A stretch of DNA of 56,597 bases from Clostridium lacusfryxellense. Lineage in GTDB: Bacteria; Bacillota; Clostridia; Clostridiales; Clostridiaceae. The notes below the pieces were generated by a model. The model saw only the letters and a list, made by a program, of their open reading frames with translations. It did no database searches and was not told the DNA's origin. The translations under genes were made by a program, and so were the position numbers. Shown here piece after piece: positions 46,218 through 54,693 of the stretch (position 1 is its first letter; the number at the start of each line of letters is the position of its first letter). The stretch spans positions 1 to 56,597 of the forward strand of contig NZ_JAHLEB010000032.1 in the NCBI RefSeq assembly GCF_018861735.1. Reading direction: 5' to 3'.

Positions 46218-47669
46218 CTATTTTTCCACTGTTGCTACTTTACCATCATCAATTCCAAGTACCGTGACGTTGCATAACAGGTAATATTCTATAACATCTA
46301 TAGTTTGCTTAGATATTATCTCACCAGGCATTACAATTGGTATCCCTGGTGGATATGGAACTATCGACACTGCACTTATTTTATTCTCTGAGTTTTTTAA
46401 ATCTACTATTATTTTCTGCCTATCCATCACTTCATATGGGAGCATTACGGTCAAAGGCATATCATAATCAATTAAGTCTACATAAGGAGCCTTTAAAGTG
46501 TCCATATCGCAGTTTTTAAGTGCTATATATAATGTTTCAAAATCCGCTGACTTATTAAATGTGGAAAATATTAAGACTACATTTCTATTATCGCTCATCT
46601 CAGCTTGAATTTTTTTTGATCTTAGATATTCTAATAACTTATGTCCACTATAACCTTTAGGGACATTTAATATGTACCTGGTTAAATCAATAGTATAATT
46701 ATTATTCGAAATAATGTTGTTATTTCCAAATCCGTTTAATAAATCTCCTTGCCCTAAAATATAGAACTTGTCTAATCTATTAATTTTGTCCCTACTAATC
46801 TGACACATTTCAATTAATCTACCATAATCCTCTTCACCATATTCCTCAATATAAGCTCTTGCATAATCCATAGAACATAAAAGCATGTACGATGGACTCG
46901 TACTTAGAAATGCACTAACATAGAAGTCTACCTTACTAATGTCCACATCTTCACCAACATGCAAAAATGCTGTTTGTGTTAAGCTAGGTAATGTTTTATG
47001 AGCACTCATAACTACCATGTTAGCTCCCATTTTTAAAGGATTTTTGGGTAATAACTTATTAGCGCCAAAATGAGCTCCATGTGCAGCATCTACTAATACC
47101 TTTATATTATACTTTTTAGCCACTTCTATAACATAGGATAAATCGAAACATATCCCATAATAATTAGGGTACGTAACAACAATACCTTTAGCATCTTTAT
47201 TTTGACTCAATAAAGTAAGAAAATGCTCCTTATCAAAAGGTAAAGGAGCATCATATTTTGAATGAATTTTATTTTTAATATAGACTGGCCTTAGTTTTCT
47301 CATAATAATGGCATTAAATATAGAACGATGACAATTTCTCTCTACAATAATTTTATCGCCCTCATTAAATGATGAAAAAATCATTGTTAAATTTCCACTA
47401 GTGCTACCATTCACTAGAAAATAAGATTTAACACTTCCGTAATATTCACTCAAAAGCTTTTGAGATTCTTGTATAATCCCCTCCGCATGATGGAGATTAT
47501 CTAGACCGTCAACCTCAGTTATATCTCCTTTTATACAATTTTCATAAAACTGCCTGCCCTTTGTTGTTTTCAAAAAACCAAGTCCACCTTTATGTCCTGG
47601 CATACAAAAGGATAAATTCTTTTCTTTTATATATGTTAACACTCCATCTACAAGTGGTAATCTTGACAA
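46218..47669 (-). CDS. Orn/Lys/Arg decarboxylase family protein (YaaO-like)
   Basis: PLP-dependent decarboxylase of the short, SpeA/YaaO-type group (483 aa) that makes a polyamine precursor from lysine, arginine or ornithine. The PLP-binding lysine is in MSAHKTLPSLTQTAFLH (about 225), with VDAAHGAHFGANKLL just before. The C-terminal domain ends with VPYPPGIPIVMPGEIIS (about 438-454). The start is TTG at 47669 inside the end of gin, a 22-base overlap, with GAGGAG 10 bases upstream. Substrate cannot be fixed from sequence alone. Confidence 0.85.
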   Translation of the reverse strand: MSRLPLVDGVLTYIKEKNLSFCMPGHKGGLGFLKTTKGRQFYENCIKGDITEVDGLDNLHHAEGIIQESQKLLSEYYGSVKSYFLVNGSTSGNLTMIFSSFNEGDKIIVERNCHRSIFNAIIMRKLRPVYIKNKIHSKYDAPLPFDKEHFLTLLSQNKDAKGIVVTYPNYYGICFDLSYVIEVAKKYNIKVLVDAAHGAHFGANKLLPKNPLKMGANMVVMSAHKTLPSLTQTAFLHVGEDVDISKVDFYVSAFLSTSPSYMLLCSMDYARAYIEEYGEEDYGRLIEMCQISRDKINRLDKFYILGQGDLLNGFGNNNIISNNNYTIDLTRYILNVPKGYSGHKLLEYLRSKKIQAEMSDNRNVVLIFSTFNKSADFETLYIALKNCDMDTLKAPYVDLIDYDMPLTVMLPYEVMDRQKIIVDLKNSENKISAVSIVPYPPGIPIVMPGEIISKQTIDVIEYYLLCNVTVLGIDDGKVATVEK

Positions 47670-47860
47670 TCCTTAGTCACTCCTCTTGGCATAAACTGTA
47701 CCAAAGTTTTTCTTATACAGTTTTTGTAATATTCATAGAAATCAGTATTAGCCTTTGAATCTATGATTCTTCCTTCACAATTATTGCAAATTCCTCTACC
47801 ATTTATTATTATACCATCATTTAGAGGCTTTCTACATATAATACAATTTTCTTTTTTCAT
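47648..47860 (-). CDS. csfB: Anti-sigma-G factor Gin (CsfB)
   Basis: Small zinc-binding protein that blocks sigma-G until engulfment is complete during sporulation. It has two CxxC motifs, CIICRKPL (about 5-12) and ICNNCEG (about 23-29), and the expected GIIINGRG between them. ATG at 47860 follows AAGGGGGG; 70 aa. It overlaps the decarboxylase start by 22 bases. In Bacillus csfB likewise lies just downstream of an rRNA operon. Confidence 0.88.
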   Translation of the reverse strand: MKKENCIICRKPLNDGIIINGRGICNNCEGRIIDSKANTDFYEYYKNCIRKTLVQFMPRGVTKDCQDYHL

Positions 47861-48138
47861 ATTTCCCCCCTTAAATTTCATAACTTAAACATTCTCTGGT
47901 GCCATAAACTAACTAAAGTATCGCCTCTTATAATATATAATATTCAACTAGGTACGCTTTCTTATTTTGTCCACATAATAATTTTCATTTTATTTATATA
48001 CATATTATTCCATAACTAGCTATTAAAGATTATTATATGACCTTATTAAATTTTATTTGATATTATCATTATATTTTTGTAACTTTGGGTATACTAAATA
48101 TATTAATAATCATTTGCATTTTGAGAGGAGAATAGTCT

Positions 48139-49275
48139 ATGAAACAAGAGATTATAAGTTATATAAACAGCATAAAAGAGGATATATATAATTTATCGAC
48201 TTTTCTTTATACTAATCCCGAAATAAATTATAAAGAATACAAAGCATGTTCTTACATACTAAATATGTTAAAAGCTAATGATTTCAAAATTGAGGAAAAC
48301 TATTGTGACATTCCAACATCTTTTTATGCTCAATACGGAACTGGCCATCCAAAAATATGTTATCTATGTAAATACACATCTACTGAAAACGGAGGTCATA
48401 TATTTGGTAATAATGTGAATGCTAGTATGTCTATTGGTGCAGCATTAGGGTTATCAAAGGTAATATCTAAAAGTGGTGGAAGTGTAATTGTAGTAGGATG
48501 CCCAGGAGAGTATACTAATGGATCCGAATTAACTTTAACAAAAGATATGTGTTTTGAGGATATGGACGTTATAATTGCACCTCATTGCGATATAAATAAT
48601 GCAGAAAGTGGCACATCTATGGCAACAATACCAATTAAGATTAGATGTAAACAATCTGGTACTGGTAGCTCAAATAATTTTTCATCTTTAGATTCCTACC
48701 TGTTGATACTTAGTTCAATAAGCCAATTGTTAAAGGGATTAAATAATGATTGTTCTATTGATAACATTTGTATAACAAATGCTTCTACACATACTAATAT
48801 ATTTTCTGAATCAGAGGTTAAATTCTATTTAAGGGCTTCTACCCTAACATATGCTAGAGTAATAGAGAAAACTATCGTAGACCTTATCCATTCAATGTCC
48901 CAAGTAGTACCCCTATCACAAGAGATAAGTTTATTTGAATTACCTTCGCAAGAACTTTTGAGCAATAAATCTTTATCAAGAATATTTACTCACAACTTGA
49001 AAGAATGCGGTATTATAGACATTACATGTTGTAAGGATTCATTATACGGACTCGGAATAGGTGCTGTAAGTCACACTACACCATGTATATATCCATCTAT
49101 ATGTATTACAACAAATCCCTTAATTAGTTGCCCATCCCCTCTATTTGCTCTACAAACTCAAACAGACTTCTGCAAAGAAAATATAATTAAAGCTGCAGAA
49201 GCCCTCGCTATAACAGGTCTTGACGTTATAGAAAAACAAGATTTATTAAAAGAAATTATCATTGAACATAAATAA
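48139..49275 (+). CDS. M20-type amidohydrolase homologue with missing metal ligands (378 aa)
   Basis: Overall length, the N-terminal helix (NLSTFLYTNPEINYKEYKA) and the central order of motifs match M20 family amidohydrolases. The metal motifs are altered: where active enzymes have GHDLH the protein reads GNNVN (90-94, followed by ASMSIGAALGL in line with the family); the usual E-E pair is E-Y (124-125, CPGEYTNGSEL). These changes should abolish the two-metal centre, so it is probably a pseudo-enzyme. The sequence is rich in cysteine. GAGAGGAG precedes the ATG. It is a single-gene unit, divergent from gin. Confidence 0.7.
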   Translation: MKQEIISYINSIKEDIYNLSTFLYTNPEINYKEYKACSYILNMLKANDFKIEENYCDIPTSFYAQYGTGHPKICYLCKYTSTENGGHIFGNNVNASMSIGAALGLSKVISKSGGSVIVVGCPGEYTNGSELTLTKDMCFEDMDVIIAPHCDINNAESGTSMATIPIKIRCKQSGTGSSNNFSSLDSYLLILSSISQLLKGLNNDCSIDNICITNASTHTNIFSESEVKFYLRASTLTYARVIEKTIVDLIHSMSQVVPLSQEISLFELPSQELLSNKSLSRIFTHNLKECGIIDITCCKDSLYGLGIGAVSHTTPCIYPSICITTNPLISCPSPLFALQTQTDFCKENIIKAAEALAITGLDVIEKQDLLKEIIIEHK

Positions 49276-49298
49276 CTTAAATTATATATTTAAACATA

Positions 49299-49338
49299 AA
49301 AAAAGAAGTATAATTTTAATAAAATTATACTTCTTTTT
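49299..49338. terminator. Bidirectional terminator after the M20-like gene
   Basis: aaaagaagtataatttt pairs perfectly with aaaattatacttctttt around aat, with A- and T-rich flanks between converging genes. Confidence 0.9.
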
Positions 49339-49341
49339 CAT

Positions 49342-49839
49342 TTATAGTGTTAATAACGATTTCCCTTTTATCACCGCAATCTTGTTCATAAGACTATCAC
49401 TAGGTTGAAAATAAAACTTTTTTAATTTATCTCCTACACTATATACACAACAAAATTTGCTTCCATTAAATGTAGAACAGATATAGTTCTTTGAACTACA
49501 AATATGTTTCTTTGAAGTAAAATTACTATTTTTACCAATAAATTCTATATTCTTTAGCTTAATATCTTCTAATATTGTAACCTCTTCACCTTTTATTTTA
49601 TGAATGATGAATTGATCTGCTACAATTAGGTACTTATACTTAACCTTACATTTTGAAAATTCCATATAACATAGAGCTATCATTAGTGTATTAAAGAACA
49701 TAGTTACAAAAGTTTTAATATTTATGCTACCCATACTTGATCTAGGTAATAAGTCTGATAGGCATATAAACATAATTAATATAATAAACAATAATACTAT
49801 AGCTGGAAACTTTTTTCTTTGAACCATTTCTTTATACAT
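49342..49839 (-). CDS. Membrane protein of unknown function (165 aa)
   Basis: Two N-terminal membrane helices (about 12-30, FPAIVLLFIILIMFICLSDL, and about 44-60) are followed by a C-terminal soluble beta-rich part (about 65-165) resembling small PH-like regions of Firmicute membrane proteins, by eye only. AGGGGG lies 10 bases before the ATG. The spacer 49840-50150 upstream is AT-rich and holds nothing else I can support. Monocistronic. Confidence 0.6.
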   Translation of the reverse strand: MYKEMVQRKKFPAIVLLFIILIMFICLSDLLPRSSMGSINIKTFVTMFFNTLMIALCYMEFSKCKVKYKYLIVADQFIIHKIKGEEVTILEDIKLKNIEFIGKNSNFTSKKHICSSKNYICSTFNGSKFCCVYSVGDKLKKFYFQPSDSLMNKIAVIKGKSLLTL

Positions 49840-50151
49840 AAAATCCAGACCCCCTAAATTACCGTAAAACGTTAGGCATAAATAGTTTTGTACCCAACAT
49901 AAGTGATTATACTAGCATTTGATATATAAATCTACTTGTACTAAGTTCACTATAGTTTACATACCTCAATATATAGCCTTCTACTCCATTTAATTTAGTA
50001 TATCTGCATCAATATATGTATTTCTACGTTTATCTCTATATTACTAACTTTCGACAAGTGTAATGAATAATTTATTTGTTTATATATATCAAATACAATA
50101 TATGAAAATACATGTTATATATTAACTTCTATAACTTACCATATTATACAA

Positions 50152-50202
50152 TAAAAATAAAAAAGTAGTCTAGATGCTTAAATATCAGCATCTAGACTAC
50201 TT
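50152..50202 (-). terminator. Native terminator of the rRNA/tRNA transcript
   Basis: On the minus strand agtagtctagatgct pairs perfectly (15 bp) with agcatctagactact around gatattta, followed by TTTTTTATTTTTATT. It lies just past the displaced tRNA-Cys 3' fragment, so it originally ended the tRNA operon. Confidence 0.88.
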
Positions 50203-50210
50203 CTTACTGT

Positions 50211-50262
50211 TTTGGAGGCGCCACCCGGATTTGAACCGGGGAATAAAGGTTTTGCAGACCTT
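50211..50262. repeat. Left attachment site: displaced 3' end of tRNA-Cys
   Basis: 52 bp identical to 56326-56377. It starts (in tRNA sense) at the first base of the anticodon stem and runs through the CCA end plus two bases. The 5' half of the tRNA is absent here, so this copy is not a functional gene. Confidence 0.92.
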
Positions 50263-50329
50263 TCTCAGTTACTAAACTGGCAACCCCTGTATCTATGCGT
50301 ATTTAACCGCTTGTAGTCTTTATTAATGT

Positions 50330-50342
50330 ATAGGTTTATATC
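50330..50342. promoter_or_regulatory. Possible integrase arm site, left end
   Basis: ATAGGTTTATATC, 68 bases inside the left att core, shares AGGTTTATATC with 56241-56251 and ATAGGTTTA with 56213-56221 near the other core. The placement fits accessory integrase binding sites. Confidence 0.4.
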
Positions 50343-50397
50343 CTAAGTATAACATAGACGAGCTACACGGTAAACCAACATAATCTTAGCGTTTTTA

Positions 50398-50925
50398 CTA
50401 ATCTATTACATTTGCAAGAACTTCACAATCACAAAAACCACCTTGATTTTGAATAGCCCTTACTATCCTCGGCTTTTTACTTTTAGCAACATTACTATCT
50501 AGCCATTCCTTAGTGAGGTCTAAAGTATAATTACATGCACATACTCTAAGCTTTTTATCAAGAAAATTTCCTAGCGAATCTAAATGGTCAGGTGTTAACT
50601 CCAACTCTTCCCATTGAGATTGACATTCCTTCAAAGCGGCTAATCTTTTTAAATCACTTTTATTTTTCCCCGATATTTCTATTGCCTTTTCTAGATAACT
50701 TAGCGCAAAATTGTAGTTTAAGAGACATGCTTCGGCCTGTGATAATAGTCTCAATGCCAAAGCGTCTTTAGAGTTCTCGTTTAGATATTCTTTTAGCCCT
50801 TTTCTAGCGTCTATTAGATATGGTATTGATTTTTTATCAGGCATTCTTCTATCCAACGAACCTTGCATTGATAACTTTTGACCTTGTATAAGAACCTGTT
50901 GTAATTCAGATATCGATTTTGACAT
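50398..50925 (-). CDS. TPR-like / DUF2695 protein, island cargo (175 aa)
   Basis: The N-terminal part is helical with TPR-like repeats (ALALRLLSQAEACLLNYNFA, LSYLEKAIEIS). The C-terminal part (about 115-170) matches DUF2695: CACNYTLDLTKEWLD and the cysteine motif GGFCDCEVLANV. The function of DUF2695 is unknown; it often occurs in accessory regions. ATG at 50925 follows AAGGAGAG. Located next to the left att site, with its own transcription unit, about 200 bases after the HEAT/SUKH gene. Confidence 0.65.
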   Translation of the reverse strand: MSKSISELQQVLIQGQKLSMQGSLDRRMPDKKSIPYLIDARKGLKEYLNENSKDALALRLLSQAEACLLNYNFALSYLEKAIEISGKNKSDLKRLAALKECQSQWEELELTPDHLDSLGNFLDKKLRVCACNYTLDLTKEWLDSNVAKSKKPRIVRAIQNQGGFCDCEVLANVID

Positions 50926-51135
50926 ATTAATTTCTCTCCTTTGTACATTTTTAACCTTCCTCAATAAGGTCTGCACCTGACCTATAGCAACTGCACTTGT
51001 GCTGGAGAATGTGCCTTAGCATTGATCAACCGTTCCTATATATAAGCTATAAATCATAATTTCACACATTATATTATAAAAATAGCCTACCAACCAAGGC
51101 GGAAGAAAACATTTTGTTAGATGATGTTGACCTTT

Positions 51136-52164
51136 TTATATTATCTTTTGCAAAAACTCCTTTAATCCAGGGGCATATTTTTTAAATTTCCATTCTCCCT
51201 CACCATGAATTGCTTTTACGATTGGAGCATCTTCCCCATTAGATTTAGATAAGTCTAAACAAAATGGATCTGCATTATCGTTTCCTAAGACCAAAAAATT
51301 CGTAGGCCATCCTGGTATCGCCTCCTCCTTTTCATCGTATGAGTATCCTATTTGACCATGTATAAGCTCAGATACACCGAACAATTCTAAACCATCCAAA
51401 AACTTTCTGCCCTCTATAAAAACATTTAGTGGGGAATAATATCTTAGGAACCTTGAATAAAGCGAAGGTAAGACCCATCTATCCAGTATAATATTTAGTT
51501 CTTCTGTATTACATTCTGTAAGCCAATTTGTTGGGCTAGCTAAATCTTGATTATCTTTCCGTTGTTTAGCTAACTTTTTATCCAAAGCGCTCACAATTAT
51601 CTCAAGTTCATCTGAAGGATTGTCCAATGAGGGATGTCTTTGAGGTTCCTTATACCCTTCACCTTGTGGAAATCCCTGGTTAGCCCATTCAATTACCTCT
51701 GCAACCCTTAGATCCGTCAGTTTCCAATGTCCGGGGTCTGATGAAAGATTTCTATCAAACTTTTGACCACTATAAATTGCTAGTTGCTTAATTGCTTTTG
51801 CTCTAACTTCTACTTTGAAATTAATATTATCAACCAAACTAAGGATTGTACCATAAGCTTTTAAACCTTCGGTTTTTAATAATCCCTCAATACCCCAATA
51901 TGCTAAATCTTTATCTGTGAGGCAATAATCAAATACCCATGAATAATTCCCTTCTCCTTCGTTAACTAGTTCAATTAAATCCGGTAGAATAAATGACCTC
52001 ATATGAAATATATTTCCTGACTTTACATACTCGCCCAAAATCTCTATAATATCTTTCCTATCCTTCTTCTTTTTCTTAATTAATTTTACTGTCAGCTTCC
52101 AAAATATACTTCCGTCTTCAGTAGCAAATAACTTATCTTTTAAGTTTTCTAATTCTGTTTTCAA
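51136..52164 (-). CDS. HEAT-repeat / SUKH (SMI1/KNR4) domain protein, island cargo (342 aa)
   Basis: The N-terminal half is helical with HEAT-like repeats (about 40-150, FILPDLIELVNEGEGNYS, YWGIEGLLKTEGLKAYG). The C-terminal part (about 240-342) has the SUKH pattern: FIEGRKFLDGLELFGVSEL, W-P-T-N-FLVLGNDNADPFCLDL and VKAIHGEGEWKF followed by a helix LKEFLQKII. SUKH proteins are often immunity factors against contact-dependent or secreted nuclease toxins. No toxin gene is in the island, so it could be an orphan immunity protein. AGGAGT lies before the ATG. Confidence 0.7.
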   Translation of the reverse strand: MKTELENLKDKLFATEDGSIFWKLTVKLIKKKKKDRKDIIEILGEYVKSGNIFHMRSFILPDLIELVNEGEGNYSWVFDYCLTDKDLAYWGIEGLLKTEGLKAYGTILSLVDNINFKVEVRAKAIKQLAIYSGQKFDRNLSSDPGHWKLTDLRVAEVIEWANQGFPQGEGYKEPQRHPSLDNPSDELEIIVSALDKKLAKQRKDNQDLASPTNWLTECNTEELNIILDRWVLPSLYSRFLRYYSPLNVFIEGRKFLDGLELFGVSELIHGQIGYSYDEKEEAIPGWPTNFLVLGNDNADPFCLDLSKSNGEDAPIVKAIHGEGEWKFKKYAPGLKEFLQKII

Positions 52165-52205
52165 TGTCTATTACTCCTTTCATATATCGTATCTAATTAG
52201 ATTTT

Positions 52206-52352
52206 TTAGTTAGTCTCATCAAGAATAATTACTACCTTTTCTTTTTCTAACCAATTTGTTGAGATCAACTGAATTATTTTAAAATTGACATCACTAACTC
52301 TCCAAATATTAATAATTCTGATGATATATATGTTAAAAATCCATAAATGTTA
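52206..52352 (-). pseudogene. Possible 3' remnant of a gene
   Basis: About 48 codons are open on the minus strand, with a plausible protein-like end (NWLEKEKVVIILDETN and stop) but no start codon with a ribosome binding site; a stop closes the frame at about 52353. It lies directly before the HEAT/SUKH gene, inside the 52165-52830 gap. This may be the tail of a lost cargo gene, or chance. Confidence 0.3.
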
Positions 52353-52743
52353 ACTAAACTCTCAAAACTTAATACTTTGGTTAACTATAATATTAATGAC
52401 AATTGTATCGGGGATATTTTATTTTACGATTGCGTATTCACCAATAATCAATTATATCAAAGTTCAAATATTAATCCCACATTAATTTATACTAGTGAAC
52501 GAAATATTCTATATCCTCCATAAGTTTTAATTTTTTTCTACATAAAGGGAAAATACTCCTATTAGCATACTGGCAATTAATTTGCTTAACGCACTGACGA
52601 GAACACAGATTTAACATTCCTTAAAATCTTTGCTCATAGTAAATTCTGAATAATATGTGTTTATAAAGGTATACCTATAAGGACAGAATTAAATTAACCA
52701 TTCTAAGCCATCCATAACGTTTTATAAGGTGCATAATTAATTT

Positions 52744-52793
52744 ATAAACGTTTGTGTTTTTACATTGACCTTTACAAACGCTTATGTTATAAT
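52744..52793 (+). promoter_or_regulatory. Resolvase promoter overlapped by an inverted repeat (possible res/operator)
   Basis: TTGACC (52765-52770), 17 bases, TATAAT (52788-52793) is a strong promoter. ATAAACGTTTGTG (52744-52756) and its near-complement TACAAACGCTTAT (52773-52785, two differences) flank and overlap it; a related ataacgttttat lies at about 52714. The resolvase probably binds here to repress itself and perhaps to recombine. Confidence 0.65.
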
Positions 52794-52830
52794 CTTTATA
52801 TAGGATAAATATATGTTGGAGGTTGGACAA

Positions 52831-53436
52831 ATGAGAATATACGCATATGCAAGAGTAAGCACCAAAGAGCAGAATTTAGACAGGCAGATGGTTGAATTGA
52901 AAAAGTATGTTGATGATGAAAAATATATATTTACTGATAAGTTAAGCGGAAAAGATATGGAAAGACCACAATATCAACTGTTAAAGAAGTTTGTACAGAA
53001 GGGTGACACAATTTACATAAAATCATTGGATAGGTTAGGCAGAAACAAACAACAAATAAAAGATGAATTAGAATACTACAGGTCTGAAGGTGTAAGAGTA
53101 AAAATACTAGACATACCGACAACAATGATGGAGATAGCAGAAGGTCAAGAGTGGCTAATAGAAATGATAAACAATCTATTGCTAGAAGTATTAAGCACAA
53201 TGGCACAACAGGAAAGAACCAATATAAGAACACGGCAAGCAGAAGGAATTGCAGTTTTAAAAGCAAAGAATAATGGTAATGGAATTGGCAGACCCAAAGC
53301 AGACTACCCGAAGGAATGGCAAGAAGTGTATGCAAAATGGAAAGCTAAAGAACTAACCGCTGTAAAGACAATGGAGCAACTAGGATTAAAGAAGAATACA
53401 TTCTACAAATTAGTAAAACAGTATGAAAGCAATTAG
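52831..53436 (+). CDS. Serine recombinase, resolvase/invertase family
   Basis: Small site-specific serine recombinase of 201 aa. The catalytic serine is near residue 9 in YARVSTKEQNLDRQ. SLDRLGRNKQQIKDELEY (about 64-81) and a long E-helix with MAQQERTNIRTRQAEGI complete the catalytic domain. A C-terminal helix-turn-helix (about 170-198, AVKTMEQLGLKKNTFYKLVKQ) binds DNA. The ATG at 52831 follows GGAGG by about nine bases. It is divergent from the cargo genes and separate from the integrase. It may resolve multimers of the excised circle or invert a segment. Confidence 0.92.
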   Translation: MRIYAYARVSTKEQNLDRQMVELKKYVDDEKYIFTDKLSGKDMERPQYQLLKKFVQKGDTIYIKSLDRLGRNKQQIKDELEYYRSEGVRVKILDIPTTMMEIAEGQEWLIEMINNLLLEVLSTMAQQERTNIRTRQAEGIAVLKAKNNGNGIGRPKADYPKEWQEVYAKWKAKELTAVKTMEQLGLKKNTFYKLVKQYESN

Positions 53437-53571
53437 GTCAAAATCAACAAATGACTAACCACTCATTCACATGAAAACAGCCTATAGATGTGCCTAGCAG
53501 TCAACATTATGTAACGTAATTAAGTTTCTACGGCTCGTTAAAACTGCTTGTATCCCAGTAACCCCAGTAGT

Positions 53572-53601
53572 TTGACAACATAAGCACTGGGTCATTATAG
53601 T
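53572..53601 (+). promoter_or_regulatory. Promoter inside the island, upstream of a terminator
   Basis: TTGACA (53572-53577), 18 bases, TATAGT (53596-53601). Transcription would start near 53608. Inverted repeats cccagt/actggg and caacata/tatgttg surround it. It is the likely source of the 59-aa and 234-aa gene transcript. Confidence 0.55.
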
Positions 53602-53650
53602 TCCCTATGTTGCATGACAATAATTAGCACTATACAAGTATACAGTATAT

Positions 53651-53683
53651 GGTTACTGGCGTAATAGCTGGTAGCCTTTTTTT
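53651..53683 (+). terminator. Terminator or attenuator between that promoter and the 59-aa gene
   Basis: ggttactggc pairs with gctggtagcc (10 bp with G-U pairs) around gtaata, followed by seven T. A transcript from 53608 would end here after about 75 nt. Confidence 0.7.
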
Positions 53684-53788
53684 ACTTTACAGATATATTT
53701 TAAATAATCAGTCACGAAACGTCCTCTTTACCAACATAAATATTGATGACAAAATAAAGCTGGCGAGCAAACGTAGGAGGAAAATATA

Positions 53789-53968
53789 ATGTATAAAGTG
53801 AAATTAAACAGCAAAAAGGACGAGTTACTTGAGCAACAACGTACAAGTTTATTATATAGAATTACTGGATTGCTGATGTTATTATCAGTAGTCCCTTTTT
53901 TATACAAATTCAATAATAATACTATACAAGAATATACAGCGATAAGAAAGGATAAAACTGCTAAATAG
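53789..53968 (+). CDS. Small membrane peptide of the island (59 aa)
   Basis: MYKVKLNSKKDELLEQQ is followed by one hydrophobic segment (about 26-40, ITGLLMLLSVVPFLY) and a charged tail. A strong GTAGGAGG lies eight bases before the ATG. It lies 20 bases before the 234-aa gene, so the two form an operon. It may be a small regulator, a toxin-like peptide or a membrane anchor; nothing in the sequence decides. Confidence 0.6.
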   Translation: MYKVKLNSKKDELLEQQRTSLLYRITGLLMLLSVVPFLYKFNNNTIQEYTAIRKDKTAK

Positions 53969-53988
53969 AGCGGTTATGGTGATAAAAT

Positions 53989-54693
53989 ATGGGACTATGT
54001 ATAAAAGGAAATAATAGAAGTAATGGAATAGTAAATAGGCACTTAGCAGAAACGTCAGCTAATTCCTTTGAGTGCTTTGAGGAACAGGTTAGGAGTAGGC
54101 AATATCACAGTATGTGGGATACAGAAATAGAAATTAAAGTTGAACAATTATTTAGAGATGGAGTTTATGACCCTATATACGAACTGTTATTACAGGAAAA
54201 GGGTTCAGTTGAGAAATGGTCTAAAAAGTGGGAAGAAAAATATAATATTGATTGGTGTGATTTATTTTCTGACTTTCAGCTACATCTATATAACATGCTA
54301 GATGGGATAGCAGATAAAGTATATAACAGAGATATAAGCTTTATGAATAACCTGTACAAGCAGTTAGAGTGCCTTACAAAAGACAAACGCAAATATCTTA
54401 ACAGAGCTAAACGAAAATACGATTGGAACAGTATTCCAACAGATATGTATGAACAAATTCCTGACAAAACAGATTTGTACGCAAATAGTGAGTTGTTAAT
54501 GGACTTGCAGGAATTAAACTGGACGGAATCCACAGATATTGATAGAAAGATTATCATAGGACTTGCCACTGATGTAATCGAAAAGTCAGAGATTCCTCTG
54601 CAATTTAACTGGGCTAAGAATGATAGAAAGAAATTAAGTAGGTATATGCAAACTACAAAAATTCTGTTAGCTGATATCATTACCACAATTTAA
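53989..54693 (+). CDS. Island protein of unknown function, faintly sigma-factor-like (234 aa)
   Basis: Soluble, highly charged. The segment about 85-125 (NIDWCDLFSDFQLHLYNMLDGI) loosely follows the helix pattern of sigma-70 region 2, and the region about 160-200 (DKTDLYANSELLMDLQEL...DIDRKIIIGLAT) has the acidic linker plus helix usual before region 4. Key residues are not conserved well enough for a firm call. It could equally be a small DNA-binding protein of unknown family. The ribosome binding site is weak (GGTGAT). Follows the 59-aa gene. Confidence 0.5.
   Translation: MGLCIKGNNRSNGIVNRHLAETSANSFECFEEQVRSRQYHSMWDTEIEIKVEQLFRDGVYDPIYELLLQEKGSVEKWSKKWEEKYNIDWCDLFSDFQLHLYNMLDGIADKVYNRDISFMNNLYKQLECLTKDKRKYLNRAKRKYDWNSIPTDMYEQIPDKTDLYANSELLMDLQELNWTESTDIDRKIIIGLATDVIEKSEIPLQFNWAKNDRKKLSRYMQTTKILLADIITTI

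Noticed and set aside
50211-50285. A second tRNA-Cys gene
   Set aside because: Only the 3' portion from the anticodon stem onward matches; the 5' half is replaced by island sequence, so it is a displaced fragment.
53455-53640. Origin of transfer or replication in the island
   Set aside because: Inverted repeats exist, but no relaxase or replication initiator is encoded, so there is nothing to support an oriT or ori call.
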